Positions 51,828-62,068 are shown, counted from the stretch's first letter. The stretch: DNA of 64,000 nt from Bifidobacterium choladohabitans (GCF_016102005.1 NZ_JACFPL010000004.1:62001-126000); one strand, 5' to 3'. A program made the numbers and translations. The notes: generated from the sequence alone by a model not told the origin.

Positions 51828-52895
51828 TTACATGCTCACGATGATCTTGACGTGGTTTTCCGCGTCCTCACGCAGCGGACGGAAGCCCTTGTCCACGATG
51901 TCCTCGACCTTGATCCGGTCGGTGATAAAGGTGGACAGGTCGATGTCCCGGTCATGAATGAGCTTGATGGCGTCGGCATGATCGTTGGCGTATCCCATGG
52001 TGCCCCGGATGAACTTCTCTCCGAAGCCTAGCTCCTTGGTCAGATTCAACGTGATGGGCTTGCCATGCAGGGCAACGACCATGAGTCCGCCAGTGGCCTT
52101 CAAGGCCTCCAAAAGCTGGTGGTCGACCGGCTCGGCTCCGGCTGCATCGAAGGCCAGGTCAGCCCCGGCTTCGTCGGTCTCGCGGCGGACCCTCTCTGCC
52201 AGGTCCTCCTTGCTGGGATCAACAACGATGTCGGCCGAATGCGACTGCAGGGCCTTCTCCTTACGAGCCGACGAGAGCTCGGACATGATCACCCGTATTC
52301 CCTTTGCGCGCAGAATGGTGCCGATGAGTAATCCCACAGGCCCGGCGCCGCCGACCACTGCGGTCTGTCCTTCGTGGGGATCCATGGCGCGGATGGCGTG
52401 GTGGGCCACGGCGAAGGGCTCAATCATGGCAGCCTGATCCAGTGGGATGTCACCTACGGGGAAGACGTGCTCTGCCGGAACCACGATATGCTCGCTCAGT
52501 CCGCCGCCGCCTCCGTTGATGCCGATGCCGGCCAGCTTGTCGCAGTCATTGTAGTTGCCGGCCTTGCAGGCTGGACATTCGCCGCATGCGAGTTCGGCCT
52601 CGACGACGACCGAGTCGCCCACCTTCATATCCGTGTGCACATCGTCGGCGATGGCCTCGACGGTACCCGAGATTTCATGGCCGAAGACCACCGGCAGTGT
52701 CTCTCCTGTCAGGGGATGGGGATGGTCGGGCGAATTCCCGCCGCCGTTGACTGCTCCGTCGTAGTAAAGATGGACATCGGAACCGCAGATGCCCGTGAAG
52801 GCGGGGTGGATCTTGATGGTCCCCGGTTTGAGCTCAGGCTCGGGTACGTCCTCCAGACGTACATCTTCCTTGCCGTAGTACATCAATGCTTTCAT
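51828..52895 (-). CDS. Zinc-dependent medium-chain dehydrogenase, (R,R)-butanediol/polyol type
   Basis: A protein of 355 residues. Catalytic zinc ligands are Cys37 (GICGSD), His73 and Glu74 (FGHE); the structural zinc loop has Cys104, 107, 110 and 118 (CGECPACKAGNYNDC). The NAD site is GGAGPVG. The GGGLSEH element after the structural zinc loop and the overall arrangement fit 2,3-butanediol or sorbitol-type dehydrogenases. The ribosome site AGAGAGG precedes the ATG. Substrate specificity cannot be determined from the sequence. Confidence 0.9.
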   Translation of the reverse strand: MKALMYYGKEDVRLEDVPEPELKPGTIKIHPAFTGICGSDVHLYYDGAVNGGGNSPDHPHPLTGETLPVVFGHEISGTVEAIADDVHTDMKVGDSVVVEAELACGECPACKAGNYNDCDKLAGIGINGGGGGLSEHIVVPAEHVFPVGDIPLDQAAMIEPFAVAHHAIRAMDPHEGQTAVVGGAGPVGLLIGTILRAKGIRVIMSELSSARKEKALQSHSADIVVDPSKEDLAERVRRETDEAGADLAFDAAGAEPVDHQLLEALKATGGLMVVALHGKPITLNLTKELGFGEKFIRGTMGYANDHADAIKLIHDRDIDLSTFITDRIKVEDIVDKGFRPLREDAENHVKIIVSM

Positions 52896-53011
52896 ATCGT
52901 ATATCCTCTCTGATATGCGTGTAGGCCCTGCACGGACGAAGTTGAATAACCCAACATGACATCCCTGCGGGCGGGTGACGCTCCCTCATTGGAGACCGCC
53001 CGGTTTCCATA

Positions 53012-53770
53012 CTACCGTGGATATGCGGTCACCGTAAGGGGAGTTTCGACCAGGACCTCGCCGCCCTGGTCGAAGTCGAAGTCGCCCAGCCAGTGTCCGA
53101 ACCTGCTGGGTCCCTTGCCGCACCAAACCACACAGGCGCTGCGGTCGGCCTGTCCGCTCAGCAGTCGATTGGCGGTCCCGGTCACCCGGTCGTTGCCCAG
53201 ACGATAGTCCAGGAATTTTCCGTCCCCGTGGTGACGGGCCACCCGCTGACGCTGCTCCTGGTCCAGCACCCGCCAGGGGTCGGCGGCGCAGAAGACCCGG
53301 GCGGGCAGGTCCTGCTCCGCCGCCTGGATCAGGGCCAGGCCTCCGCCCAGACTATGCCCGGTAAAGAGCACCCCACGGTCGGTTCCCGCCCTGCGCCGGG
53401 CCAGGTCAAGTGCCTGCTCGGCCAGGATGCCTGCCTGCTGTGTCTGTCCCGGCTCCCCGTTCAGCGGCGGCAGGAAGCAGGTCAGCGCGGCGTGGATGTC
53501 GTGGCGGGGGTCATCGCGCAGGTTGGTGCCTGCGTAGACCACGACCAAATGGGCATAGTCCGGGCCGCCCTCCAGGTCCGGGGCAGCGATCATCCCCTCG
53601 AAGCCGTTTTCTGGGCAGTAGCGGGACCGCAGTACCCAGTAGCTTCCCAGGGCCGGATCCTCGAACAGGTGTAGGCCCGGCCGGGTCTTGACATCCCCCC
53701 GACCGATCCCGTAGGAGTATTGGCAGAGCATGTTGAGCTGCTGAGTGGTGAACCCGGTCCGGACCTGCAT
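53012..53770 (-). CDS. Lipase-like alpha/beta hydrolase (class 3 type)
   Basis: A protein of 252 residues from the ATG at 53770, which follows AAAGGGAG at normal spacing; a longer start at 53815 has no such site. The nucleophile elbow GHSLGGGLALIQA and the preceding AHLVVVYAGTNLRDDPRHDI region match class 3 lipase-like hydrolases. There is no signal peptide, so it should be cytoplasmic. The Asp and His of the triad are not assigned with certainty. It faces pepN across a divergent promoter region. Confidence 0.8.
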   Translation of the reverse strand: MQVRTGFTTQQLNMLCQYSYGIGRGDVKTRPGLHLFEDPALGSYWVLRSRYCPENGFEGMIAAPDLEGGPDYAHLVVVYAGTNLRDDPRHDIHAALTCFLPPLNGEPGQTQQAGILAEQALDLARRRAGTDRGVLFTGHSLGGGLALIQAAEQDLPARVFCAADPWRVLDQEQRQRVARHHGDGKFLDYRLGNDRVTGTANRLLSGQADRSACVVWCGKGPSRFGHWLGDFDFDQGGEVLVETPLTVTAYPR

Positions 53771-53983
53771 GACGCTCCCTTTCTGCCAGACTCGTGAGGC
53801 ATGGACCATGAACAACCGCCTTAAGGCCCGACTATTCCCGTCCGGACTGCGCCGTCAGAAAAGAGGGGAATCGTCGCGCTGGCCCGTCGGCTGGTGCCCG
53901 CATTAGACTTGACATGCCATATCCATACAGGACCTATGCCGATGCCGGTGGGGGCACCGGCATCCATGCGCGAAAGGAAATTC

Positions 53984-56599
53984 ATGCCCGGAGCCAATCT
54001 GACTCGTGTGGAAGCCGAAGAGCGAGCCGTCGTCGTATCCAATGTCAGCTACAAGGTCAATCTGGACCTGACCAAGGGGCCTGCCACCTTCCCCTCCACG
54101 GCCCTGATCGACTTTGATGCCCGGCCGGGGGAGTCCACCTTTGTGGATCTGATCGCCGACCAGGTGAGCCTGATCGAGCTCAACGGCCGGCGTCTGGACC
54201 CGGCCCTGGCCTTCCGGGAGGACCGGATTGAGCTCAACGACCTGCGCCAGCACAACCAGCTGCGGGTGGAGGCCCTCTGCCGCTATTCGCGCACAGGCGA
54301 GGGACTGCATCGCAGCGTGGACCCCTCGGACGGCAACGTCTACCTCTACTCCCAATTCGAGGTGCCCGACGCCCGCCGGGTCTATGCCGTCTTCGACCAG
54401 CCGGACATCAAGGCGGTCTTCGACTTCACCGTGGACGCCCCGGCATCCTGGACGGTCCTGTCCAACATGCCTCCCGCCTCCCATCAGGACCTGGACAGCC
54501 GTACCGCCGAGGGAACCCTGGAGGGCGGCCGCACCGAGGGCGTGACCCGCTGGATCTTCCAGACCACCCCTGTCATGAGCTCCTACCTGACCGCCTTCGC
54601 CGCCGGCCCCTACGCCCAATGGACCAGTGAGTATCGGAACGAGGACGGACGGACCATCCCCATGGGTCTGTACTGCCGCCAGGCACTGAAGGACTCCCTG
54701 GACGGGGATGCCGAATACCTCTTCGACGTGACCAAGAAGGGCTTCGCCTTCTACGCCAAGACCTGGGACCTGCCCTTCCCCTGGGCCAAGTACGACCAGA
54801 TCTTCGTGCCCGAATACAACGCGGGCGCCATGGAGAACATCGGCCTGGTCACCTTCCGCGACTCCTATGTCTTCGAGTCCAAGGCCACCGGGGCCCAGAT
54901 CAACCGCCGTGTGGAGACCGTCCTGCATGAGCTGGCCCACATGTGGTTCGGCGACCTGGTGACCATGAAATGGTGGAACGACCTGTGGCTGAATGAGTCC
55001 TTCGCCGAGTTCATGTCGACCCTGGCCACCGCCGAGGCCACCGAGTGGACCGACGACTGGGCCACCTTCTGCTCCGGCGAGAAGAGCTGGGCCCTGACCG
55101 AGGATCAGTTGCCTACCACCCACCCGGTGGTGGCCCCCATCCGTGACCTGCACGATACCGAGGTCAACTTCGATGGCATCACCTACGCCAAGGGCGGCTC
55201 TGTGCTGAAGCAGTTGGTCGCCTACGTGGGCCGTGAGCGCTTCTTCCAGGGCATCCACAACTATCTGACGGCCCATGCCCACGGCAACGCCACCCTGAAG
55301 GATCTGCTGACCGAGCTGGAGAAGACCAGCGGCCGCGACCTGGGCAACTGGTCCCGGCTCTGGCTTGAGGAGGCCGGCATCACCACGCTGACCAGCCTGG
55401 TGCAGACCGACGAGCAGGGGACCATCACCGCCATGCGGATCGACCAGACCGCCCCCGAGGAGCATCCGGTCCTGCGCCCGCACCGCCTGGCTGTGGGCTT
55501 CTACGACGAGGACGAGTCCGGCAAGGTGGTGCGCACAGACCGGTTCGAGCTGGATCTGGACGGCCAGGGAGCCGAAGTGCCCCAGGTCGTCGGCAAGAAG
55601 CGTCCGGCCCTGATCCTGATCAACGACGACGACCTGACCTACGCCAAGCTGCGTCTGGACCAGGATTCACTGGAGTATGCCACGCAGAATCTCTACCGGA
55701 TTGAGGACCGTCTGGCCCGGGCCGTGGTCTGGCTCAGCCTTTGGGACATGACACGGGATGCGCAGTTCCCTGCCGAGCGCTTCATCAGCCTGAGTCTGAA
55801 AGCCCTGGCCACCGAGCACCAGTCCACCACCTTCCGCTACGCCCTGTCTCAGATCTCCACGGCAGCCCACCACTTCACCGCCTCCCGTCGCCGCCAGCCC
55901 ATGCTGCAGCTGGTGGCCGGCACGCTCTGGGATCTGGCCATGAAGGCCCAGCCCGGTTCGGACGAGCAGTTCCAGCTGGTCCGCGCCTACCTGGGCTACG
56001 GGGACGACGCCGACTTCGAGGATCACGCCCGTGGTCTGCTGAGCGGCGACCTGAAGCTGGAGGGGCTGACCATCGACAACAACACCCGCTGGCTGATCAT
56101 CCACGCCCTGTCCGCCCACGACCTGCTGGCTGACGGCGAGATCGACCGGGAGCTGGCCGCGAAAGACACCACGGAGAACCGCGAGTTCGCCATGGGAGCT
56201 CGGGCTGCACGTCCGACGGCCGAAGCCAAGGCCTGGGCCTGGGATCAGGCCCTGCACAACGAGGATCTGACCAACTCGCAGATCGAGGCCCTGGCCGACG
56301 GCTTCTCCGGTTCCGGGGATCGGGAGCTCTTCGCGCCCTACGTGGATCGCTTCTTCGCGGCCGTGGACGAGGTCTGGACCCATAAGACCTTCCACATTGC
56401 GGAGACCCTGCTCAACCCCCTGTCTGCAGGCGGGCTCTACCCGACCAAGGCCGACCCGGCCGCCCTGGTCAAGGCGGGCGATGCCTGGCTGGCCGAGCAC
56501 GCCGAGGCTCCCAAGGCCCTGCGCGGGATGATCATCCAGAACACGGAGTCCTCCAGGCGCATCCTCAAGGTCCGCGAATACAACGAGCGTCTGCGCTGA
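53984..56599 (+). CDS. pepN: Aminopeptidase N (M1 family)
   Basis: A protein of 871 residues from ATG 53984, which follows GAAAGGA; earlier in-frame ATGs belong to the leader. The substrate-anchoring motif GAMEN (near 281) and zinc site HELAH (315-319) with the third ligand in NESFAEF (Glu338) are intact, as is the downstream Tyr-containing domain. It removes N-terminal residues from peptides in the cytoplasm. The length and domain order are those of actinobacterial PepN. Confidence 0.95.
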   Translation: MPGANLTRVEAEERAVVVSNVSYKVNLDLTKGPATFPSTALIDFDARPGESTFVDLIADQVSLIELNGRRLDPALAFREDRIELNDLRQHNQLRVEALCRYSRTGEGLHRSVDPSDGNVYLYSQFEVPDARRVYAVFDQPDIKAVFDFTVDAPASWTVLSNMPPASHQDLDSRTAEGTLEGGRTEGVTRWIFQTTPVMSSYLTAFAAGPYAQWTSEYRNEDGRTIPMGLYCRQALKDSLDGDAEYLFDVTKKGFAFYAKTWDLPFPWAKYDQIFVPEYNAGAMENIGLVTFRDSYVFESKATGAQINRRVETVLHELAHMWFGDLVTMKWWNDLWLNESFAEFMSTLATAEATEWTDDWATFCSGEKSWALTEDQLPTTHPVVAPIRDLHDTEVNFDGITYAKGGSVLKQLVAYVGRERFFQGIHNYLTAHAHGNATLKDLLTELEKTSGRDLGNWSRLWLEEAGITTLTSLVQTDEQGTITAMRIDQTAPEEHPVLRPHRLAVGFYDEDESGKVVRTDRFELDLDGQGAEVPQVVGKKRPALILINDDDLTYAKLRLDQDSLEYATQNLYRIEDRLARAVVWLSLWDMTRDAQFPAERFISLSLKALATEHQSTTFRYALSQISTAAHHFTASRRRQPMLQLVAGTLWDLAMKAQPGSDEQFQLVRAYLGYGDDADFEDHARGLLSGDLKLEGLTIDNNTRWLIIHALSAHDLLADGEIDRELAAKDTTENREFAMGARAARPTAEAKAWAWDQALHNEDLTNSQIEALADGFSGSGDRELFAPYVDRFFAAVDEVWTHKTFHIAETLLNPLSAGGLYPTKADPAALVKAGDAWLAEHAEAPKALRGMIIQNTESSRRILKVREYNERLR

Positions 56600-56607
56600 G
56601 TATTCCG

Positions 56608-56645
56608 CCCGACCCTGGCCCGGGTGGCGACGGGTCAGGGTCGGG
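56608..56645 (+). other. Hairpin between pepN and glmM
   Basis: A 10-bp inverted repeat (CCCGACCCTG at 56608-56617 with 56636-56645) follows the pepN stop by 8 bases. There is no T-run, so it may be a weak terminator or a processing signal. Confidence 0.45.
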
Positions 56646-56698
56646 GCCATAATGAATCTGTTGCCTGCATGCAGGATGGTACGTTCGGAGGAGAGCAA

Positions 56699-58075
56699 AT
56701 GCCCAGATTATTCGGTACCGATGGTGTACGCGGTTTAGCCAATAGGGACCTGACTGCACAACTGGCCCTGGATCTGGGCGATGCGGCAGTCCGTGTCCTG
56801 GGCCGTGGCGCGGATCGGTCCGCGGGCCGCCGACGGGCCCTGATCGGCCGTGACACCAGGGTCTCCGGGGACTTCCTGGCCTCGGCCCTGGCCGCTGGCA
56901 TGTCTTCGGGTGGCTTCGACGTGATTGACGTGGGCATCATTCCCACTCCGGGCATCGCCTACCTGACCAGCGTGCTCAACGTGGAGATGGGGGCGGTCAT
57001 CTCCGCCTCCCACAACCCCATGCCCGACAACGGCATCAAGTTCTTCGCCCGGGGTGGTTTCAAGCTCCAGGATTCCAAGGAGGACGACATCGAAGCGGTC
57101 CTGGGCCAGGATTGGGAGCGCCCGGTGGGCGAGGGCGTGGGCCGTGTCTCCCATGACACGGTGACCGCCACCAACATGTACATCGACCACCTGGTGGAGG
57201 CCGTGGCCCCTGTCGCCCCCGACAAGACCCAGCCCAAGCCCCTTGACGGTCTGCGGATCGTGGCCGACTGCGCCAACGGAGCCACCTCGGTGGTGGCCCC
57301 CGAGGCCCTGCGCCGGGCCGGAGCGGACGTGGTGGTCATCAACGCCTCGCCCGACGGATACAACATCAACAAGCACGCCGGGTCCACCCACCCTGAACAG
57401 CTGCAGGCCATGGTCAAGGCCTCGGATGCGGTCATGGGCGTGGCCTTCGACGGGGATGCCGACCGCTGCCTGGCCGTGGACGAAGAGGGAAACATGGTCA
57501 ACGGCGATCAGATCATGGGCATCCTGGCCCGAGCCAAGCAGCGCGAGGGCAAGCTGGCCAACGATACCCTGGTGGTCACCGTCATGAGCAACCTGGGACT
57601 CAAGCTGGCCCTGAAGCAGATGGGCATCGTCACCGTCCAGACGGCTGTGGGCGACCGCTACGTCCTTGAGGAGATGCTGCGCGGGGGCTACACCCTGGGC
57701 GGCGAGCAATCCGGGCACGTCATCAACCGGGAGTTCGCCACCACCGGAGACGGTACCCTGACGGCCCTGACCCTGGCCAAGGAGGTCGTGCGCTCGGGCA
57801 AGAGCCTCAAGGAGCTGGCCGCCGACTTCCCCCAGCTGCCCCAGCAGTTGATCAACGTCCCCGGTGTGGACAAGAACGCGGCCCGCACCAATGCCAAGGT
57901 CCAGGATGCGGTCGAGGCGGAGGAGCGGATGCTGGGCAACACCGGCCGGGTCCTGCTGCGGCCCTCGGGCACCGAGCCCCTGGTCAGGGTCATGGTCGAG
58001 GCGGCCACCCAGGAGCAGGCCGACCAGGTCTGCCAGCGGCTGGCCTCGGTCGTGGCCGACGAGCTGGCCATCTGA
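56699..58075 (+). CDS. glmM: Phosphoglucosamine mutase
   Basis: A protein of 458 residues, start ATG 56699 after GGAGGAGAG. It converts glucosamine-6-phosphate to glucosamine-1-phosphate for peptidoglycan precursor synthesis. The opening FGTDGVRGLAN, the phosphoserine loop ISASHNPMPDNGIKFF (Ser104), the metal loop DGDADRCL, GEQSGH and the closing PSGTEPLVRVM are all present. It is followed by def after 30 bases, probably in one transcript. Confidence 0.96.
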   Translation: MPRLFGTDGVRGLANRDLTAQLALDLGDAAVRVLGRGADRSAGRRRALIGRDTRVSGDFLASALAAGMSSGGFDVIDVGIIPTPGIAYLTSVLNVEMGAVISASHNPMPDNGIKFFARGGFKLQDSKEDDIEAVLGQDWERPVGEGVGRVSHDTVTATNMYIDHLVEAVAPVAPDKTQPKPLDGLRIVADCANGATSVVAPEALRRAGADVVVINASPDGYNINKHAGSTHPEQLQAMVKASDAVMGVAFDGDADRCLAVDEEGNMVNGDQIMGILARAKQREGKLANDTLVVTVMSNLGLKLALKQMGIVTVQTAVGDRYVLEEMLRGGYTLGGEQSGHVINREFATTGDGTLTALTLAKEVVRSGKSLKELAADFPQLPQQLINVPGVDKNAARTNAKVQDAVEAEERMLGNTGRVLLRPSGTEPLVRVMVEAATQEQADQVCQRLASVVADELAI

Positions 58076-58105
58076 ACCGACGACCCAGGAAAGGCGGAAT
58101 CATCC

Positions 58106-58759
58106 ATGTTCGGCAGAAAGGCGGCCTTCGACGCCGATCTCAACCACCGGGTGGAATCCATGCTGGCCGAGGCCGGCAAAGAGGAGCTCCTGCCCATCGT
58201 GCAGATGGGCGAGCCCGTCCTGCGCCAACAGGCCCAGCCCTACAAGGGTCAACTGGCAGCCAAGACTCTGAACAGGCTGCTCAAGGCCATGCGGGCCACC
58301 ATGCTTGAGGCACCGGGCGTGGGGCTGGCGGCACCTCAGGTGGGCCTGGGTTTGGCAATCGCCGTCATAGAGGATCATGTCCGCGACGATGAGGATGATC
58401 CGCGTCAGATCGACGAGCTGCCCTTCAGGGTCATCATCAATCCCTCCTATGAGCCTATCGGGCAGGAGACTGCGGCCTTCTACGAGGGATGCCTGTCCCT
58501 GGAAGGATTCCAGGCGGTCCGGCGGCGTTGGCTGGACATCACGGCCAGCTGGGAGGACCGTTCCGGGCGCAAGCACCGCCAGCACATGCACGGCTGGCCG
58601 GCCCGTATCTTCCAGCATGAGACCGACCATCTGTCGGGCGAGGTCTACATCGACAAGGCCGAGATTCGCAGTCTGTCCTCCGACGACAACCTGAGCGAGT
58701 ACTGGGCCTACGACCCGGTCCCCACCGAGGCTGCGCGGGAGCTGGGCTTCACCATCTGA
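58106..58759 (+). CDS. def: Peptide deformylase
   Basis: A protein of 217 residues that removes the formyl group from nascent proteins. Motif 1 GVGLAAPQVGLG, motif 2 EGCLSLEGFQ and motif 3 QHETDHLSGE (the HExxH metal site) are intact. It is somewhat longer than the shortest bacterial forms, with an acidic insertion between motifs 1 and 2 as seen in actinobacterial homologues. It ends 14 bases before a converging gene. Confidence 0.95.
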   Translation: MFGRKAAFDADLNHRVESMLAEAGKEELLPIVQMGEPVLRQQAQPYKGQLAAKTLNRLLKAMRATMLEAPGVGLAAPQVGLGLAIAVIEDHVRDDEDDPRQIDELPFRVIINPSYEPIGQETAAFYEGCLSLEGFQAVRRRWLDITASWEDRSGRKHRQHMHGWPARIFQHETDHLSGEVYIDKAEIRSLSSDDNLSEYWAYDPVPTEAARELGFTI

Positions 58760-58773
58760 ATCCTGGGAGATCT

Positions 58774-59457
58774 CTAAATTCTCTTGACCCTCTGGTCCAG
58801 GGCCATGGCCTCAGTCAGCTCCGGACCGTCCCCCTTCAGGGGCGCCACCGGGTGCATGGTCAATTCTTTAGAAGCATGACGGCCAGGCTCCACAGCCTGG
58901 GGCAGGATCGTACTGCCCTCTATGCCTGGGTCCAGCCAGGGGTCCACGTTCTCATCAGTGATCAGCAGGGGCATCCGGTCGTGCACCCGGGCGGCCCCCG
59001 GCGTGGCCTGCGTCGTCAGGATGGTGGCCGTCAGCAGCCAGGGTTGACCAGGCCTGGCACGCCACCAGGAGTAGAGGCCGGCGATGTTCAGGGTGTGGCC
59101 GTCGGGGGCCTGGAAGTAGTAGGGCTGGTGGTCAGGTGTCCACTCGTAGTAGCCGCTGGCCGGAATGATGGCCCTCTGACTCCTGGCCGAGTCCGCGTAG
59201 GTCCGCTTGGTCAGGGCGCTCTCCACCCGGGCGTTGTGGGTGGGGTAGGCCATCCGATCGCTTTCGGACCAGGAGGGGACCAGGTTCCAGCGGGCCGGAT
59301 GCAGGTGCCGCTGCCCGTGTCGGTCCTGGGCCACCAGGGCGATGACCGACCCGGGGCTGATGTTCCATGAGGGTTCGGGCAGTCCGGGAGCCTGCCGGGC
59401 ACTGTAGTGTTGGGCCAGGTTGGAGTAGTCCAGGTCGGCCGCGAATCGTCCACACAT
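58774..59457 (-). CDS. SRAP-domain protein (YedK/HMCES-like)
   Basis: A protein of 227 residues that starts MCGRF; the start at 59457 is fixed by the need for Cys2, which becomes the catalytic N-terminus after removal of Met. Other landmarks are the Glu in SGYYEW and the His in VHDRMPLL. SRAP proteins form covalent crosslinks with abasic sites in single-stranded DNA and protect them. It converges on def and diverges from the dehydrogenase gene at 59683. Confidence 0.93.
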   Translation of the reverse strand: MCGRFAADLDYSNLAQHYSARQAPGLPEPSWNISPGSVIALVAQDRHGQRHLHPARWNLVPSWSESDRMAYPTHNARVESALTKRTYADSARSQRAIIPASGYYEWTPDHQPYYFQAPDGHTLNIAGLYSWWRARPGQPWLLTATILTTQATPGAARVHDRMPLLITDENVDPWLDPGIEGSTILPQAVEPGRHASKELTMHPVAPLKGDGPELTEAMALDQRVKRI

Positions 59458-59682
59458 GAAGCCCATTCTATGGATGCCTGGAGTCCCCGTCGAGGAAACG
59501 CCGGAGGCCTCTTCCCGGGCCAGTCTAAATGCCTATTGACCCCTCTTTCCTGCTAGCATGAAGGTGGTCTGCGGCAGCGGTGCATACATTGAGGATGGCC
59601 GTTGCCACAGCGGAATATTCAACGTTGTTTTTGCCCTGCCCGGCATGAGGCCGGTGGCGGCATTGCGATTAGGAGATGGTTT

Positions 59683-60801
59683 ATGCCTCAGAAGATCAAG
59701 GCGTCGATTGCCTACGGCATCGGCAAGGGCTTTGCCCAGCCCGAGGAGATCATCATTGACGACCCCATTGGCGCGGAGGTCCTGGTGGACGTGCAGGCCT
59801 CGGGTCTGTGCCATTCGGATCTGCACCTGGTCGAGGATGACGACAAGTTCTTCCCCTTCCCGGCTGTGATCGGCCATGAGATCTCGGGCATCGTCGAGGC
59901 CGTGGGCCCCGAGGTGTCCGGCATCAAGGTGGGCGACCACGTGGTGGCCTCCCTGGAGCAGGTCTGCGGACATTGCGCCAACTGCCTCAAGGGCCAGCCC
60001 CAGTCCTGCACCCAGCAGCAGGAGTGCGTGCGCGGCGCAGGCGAGAAGCCCCGTCTGTCCTTCCCGGACGGCCGGCCCATCACCCAGGCCTTCGGCACCG
60101 GCGGTTTTGCCGAGAAGGCCCTGATTCACGAGAACCAGCTGGCCGTGGTCAACAACCAGGTCAAGTGGGATGAGGCCGCCTGCATCGGCTGCGCCACCAT
60201 CACCGGAGCCGGAGCGGCCATCAACACCGCCCATGTGCGTCCCGGCGACACCGTGGCCGTCATCGGCACCGGCGGCATCGGCCTGAACATCATCTCGGGA
60301 GCCCGGATTTGCGGGGCCAAGCGGATCATCGCCATCGACCTGCTGGACAACAAGCTGGAGTTCGCCCGCAAGTTCGGCGCCACCGACGTCATCAACTCCA
60401 AGAACGAGGACCCTGTGGCCAAGGTGCGCGAGCTGACTGACGGCGGCGTGGACCAGGCCTTCGAGGCCATCGGTCTGCCCGTCACCATGAAGCAGGCCTG
60501 GGACATGCTGGGCGTGGGTGGCACCGCCTACCCGATCGGCCTGACCAAGCCGGATGCCACGGTCTCCCTGGAGATCAACCCGGCCGACCTGCTGGTCCAC
60601 CAGCGCGGCTTCAAGGGTGTGTGGATGGGCTCCACCAACATCAAGCACGACATCCCCATGTATGCCGACTTCGCTGTGGACGGCAGGCTGAACATGCATG
60701 ACATTGTCAGCCAGCACATCAAGCTGAGCCAGATCGACGAGGCCTACAAGCAGCTGGTCAACGGCGAGGTCATCCGTTCGGTCATCACCGAATTCGACTG
60801 A
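59683..60801 (+). CDS. Zinc-dependent alcohol dehydrogenase, class III-like
   Basis: A protein of 372 residues from ATG 59683, preceded by TAGGAGATGG; upstream codons belong to the leader. The catalytic zinc ligands are Cys43 (GLCHSD), His65 and Glu66; the structural site has Cys95, 98, 101 and 109 (CGHCANCLKGQPQSC). The coenzyme motif is GTGGIG. The length and the long insert after the structural site (RGAGEKPRLSFPDGRP) fit the class III / NDMA-dependent group. The physiological substrate is uncertain. A terminator follows. Confidence 0.9.
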   Translation: MPQKIKASIAYGIGKGFAQPEEIIIDDPIGAEVLVDVQASGLCHSDLHLVEDDDKFFPFPAVIGHEISGIVEAVGPEVSGIKVGDHVVASLEQVCGHCANCLKGQPQSCTQQQECVRGAGEKPRLSFPDGRPITQAFGTGGFAEKALIHENQLAVVNNQVKWDEAACIGCATITGAGAAINTAHVRPGDTVAVIGTGGIGLNIISGARICGAKRIIAIDLLDNKLEFARKFGATDVINSKNEDPVAKVRELTDGGVDQAFEAIGLPVTMKQAWDMLGVGGTAYPIGLTKPDATVSLEINPADLLVHQRGFKGVWMGSTNIKHDIPMYADFAVDGRLNMHDIVSQHIKLSQIDEAYKQLVNGEVIRSVITEFD

Positions 60802-60877
60802 TGACTTCCCACTGTTTAGCATGACTGTTGAAGGTTATGCCGAACAGGGATTCCGACAGGGGTTCTGATTACTAGGG

Positions 60878-60910
60878 GGCTCCGGGTGCGCAAAGCATCC
60901 GGAGCCTTTT
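60878..60910 (+). terminator. Rho-independent terminator after the alcohol dehydrogenase gene
   Basis: An 11-bp stem with one G-U pair (GGCTCCGGGTG at 60878-60888 with 60896-60906), a 7-base loop and TTTTCGTTGTT downstream. It ends the plus-strand gene before the converging glycerate kinase gene. Confidence 0.85.
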
Positions 60911-60937
60911 CGTTGTTCTGCTGATCCGAGAGTCGGA

Positions 60938-62068
60938 TCAGGCCAGGAGCCTGCCGATGTTCTCGGCCACTGCGGATAGGTTGTCGGCGGCCTTGGCCAT
61001 GGCATCCTCAAGGCTGACGGCCCCCGGGCTGATGCTGAAGATGGCGTCGATGCCCACCTTGTAGAGCGCTTCGGTCCCGGCGCCCACGTTGCCGGCCAGG
61101 GCGATGACCTTGCAACCGGGGGAGGACTCCTTGACGGCCTTGGCTGTGCCCATGGGGGTCTTGCCGAAACCGGTCTGGAAGTCGATGCCGCCTTCGCCTG
61201 TGAAGCAGAGGTCGGCGCCGCGGGCCAACTCCTTAAGACGGGTGGTCTCCACCACGATGCTGACGCCCGAAGCCATGACGGCCGGAGTGAAGGCCAGGAA
61301 TCCCGCGCCCAGACCGCCGGCGGCCCCCGCGCCCGGCTTGGTCTCCACCTCCCGATGCAGGTCCTCGCGAATGACGGCAGCATAGTGGGCCAGGGCCGCA
61401 TCCAGGGTGGCCACCATGGATGGGTCCGCCCCCTTTTGCGGTCCGAAGACGGCCGAGGCTCCTTCGGGGCCGGTCAGGGGGTTGGTCACGTCCGAGGCCA
61501 GACGAATACGGGTGCGGGCCAATCGGGGATCCAGCCCGGAGACGTCGATTCGGTCCAGCCGGGCCAGCGCCGCTCCACCCTGGGTCAGTTCATGCCCGTC
61601 GGCATCCAGGAACCGGGCACCCAGGGCCTGGGCCATGCCGGCACCGCCGTCGTTGGTGGCCGAGCCGCCCAGGCCGACGATGATCTCCTGCGCGCCCTGG
61701 TCCAGGGCCTTGCTGATCAGCTCGCCCGTGCCGTAGGTGGTGGTGACCAGCGGGTCGCGGGTCTGTTCGTTGACGAACTGAATGCCGCTGGCCGCAGCCA
61801 TCTCGATGGCGGCTGTCCGTCCGTCACCCAGGATGCCGTAGCTGGCGTTCACGGTCTGACCCAGGGGTCCGGTGACCTGGGCCTGGATCATATGGCCTGA
61901 GGTGGCATCGACCAGGGACTGGACCGTGCCCTCGCCACCGTCGGCCATGGGCACCAGGACCATTTCGGCCTTGAGTGGGCTGCGTCGCAATCCGCGTTCG
62001 ATGGCATTTGCAGCCTCCTTGGCGGTCAGGCTGCCCTTGAAGGAGTCGGGTGCAATGATGATTTTCAT
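60938..62068 (-). CDS. Glycerate kinase
   Basis: A protein of 376 residues of the GarK/GlxK family, which phosphorylates D-glycerate. The start MKIIIAPDSFKGSLTAKEAA, ADGGEGTVQSL, a glycine-rich region IVGLGGSATNDGG and GKTPMGTAKAVKE are diagnostic. It lies 27 bases after the GntP permease gene, and the two form an operon on the minus strand, divergent from the CdaR-type regulator. A pathway for uptake and use of glycerate is inferred. Confidence 0.93.
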   Translation of the reverse strand: MKIIIAPDSFKGSLTAKEAANAIERGLRRSPLKAEMVLVPMADGGEGTVQSLVDATSGHMIQAQVTGPLGQTVNASYGILGDGRTAAIEMAAASGIQFVNEQTRDPLVTTTYGTGELISKALDQGAQEIIVGLGGSATNDGGAGMAQALGARFLDADGHELTQGGAALARLDRIDVSGLDPRLARTRIRLASDVTNPLTGPEGASAVFGPQKGADPSMVATLDAALAHYAAVIREDLHREVETKPGAGAAGGLGAGFLAFTPAVMASGVSIVVETTRLKELARGADLCFTGEGGIDFQTGFGKTPMGTAKAVKESSPGCKVIALAGNVGAGTEALYKVGIDAIFSISPGAVSLEDAMAKAADNLSAVAENIGRLLA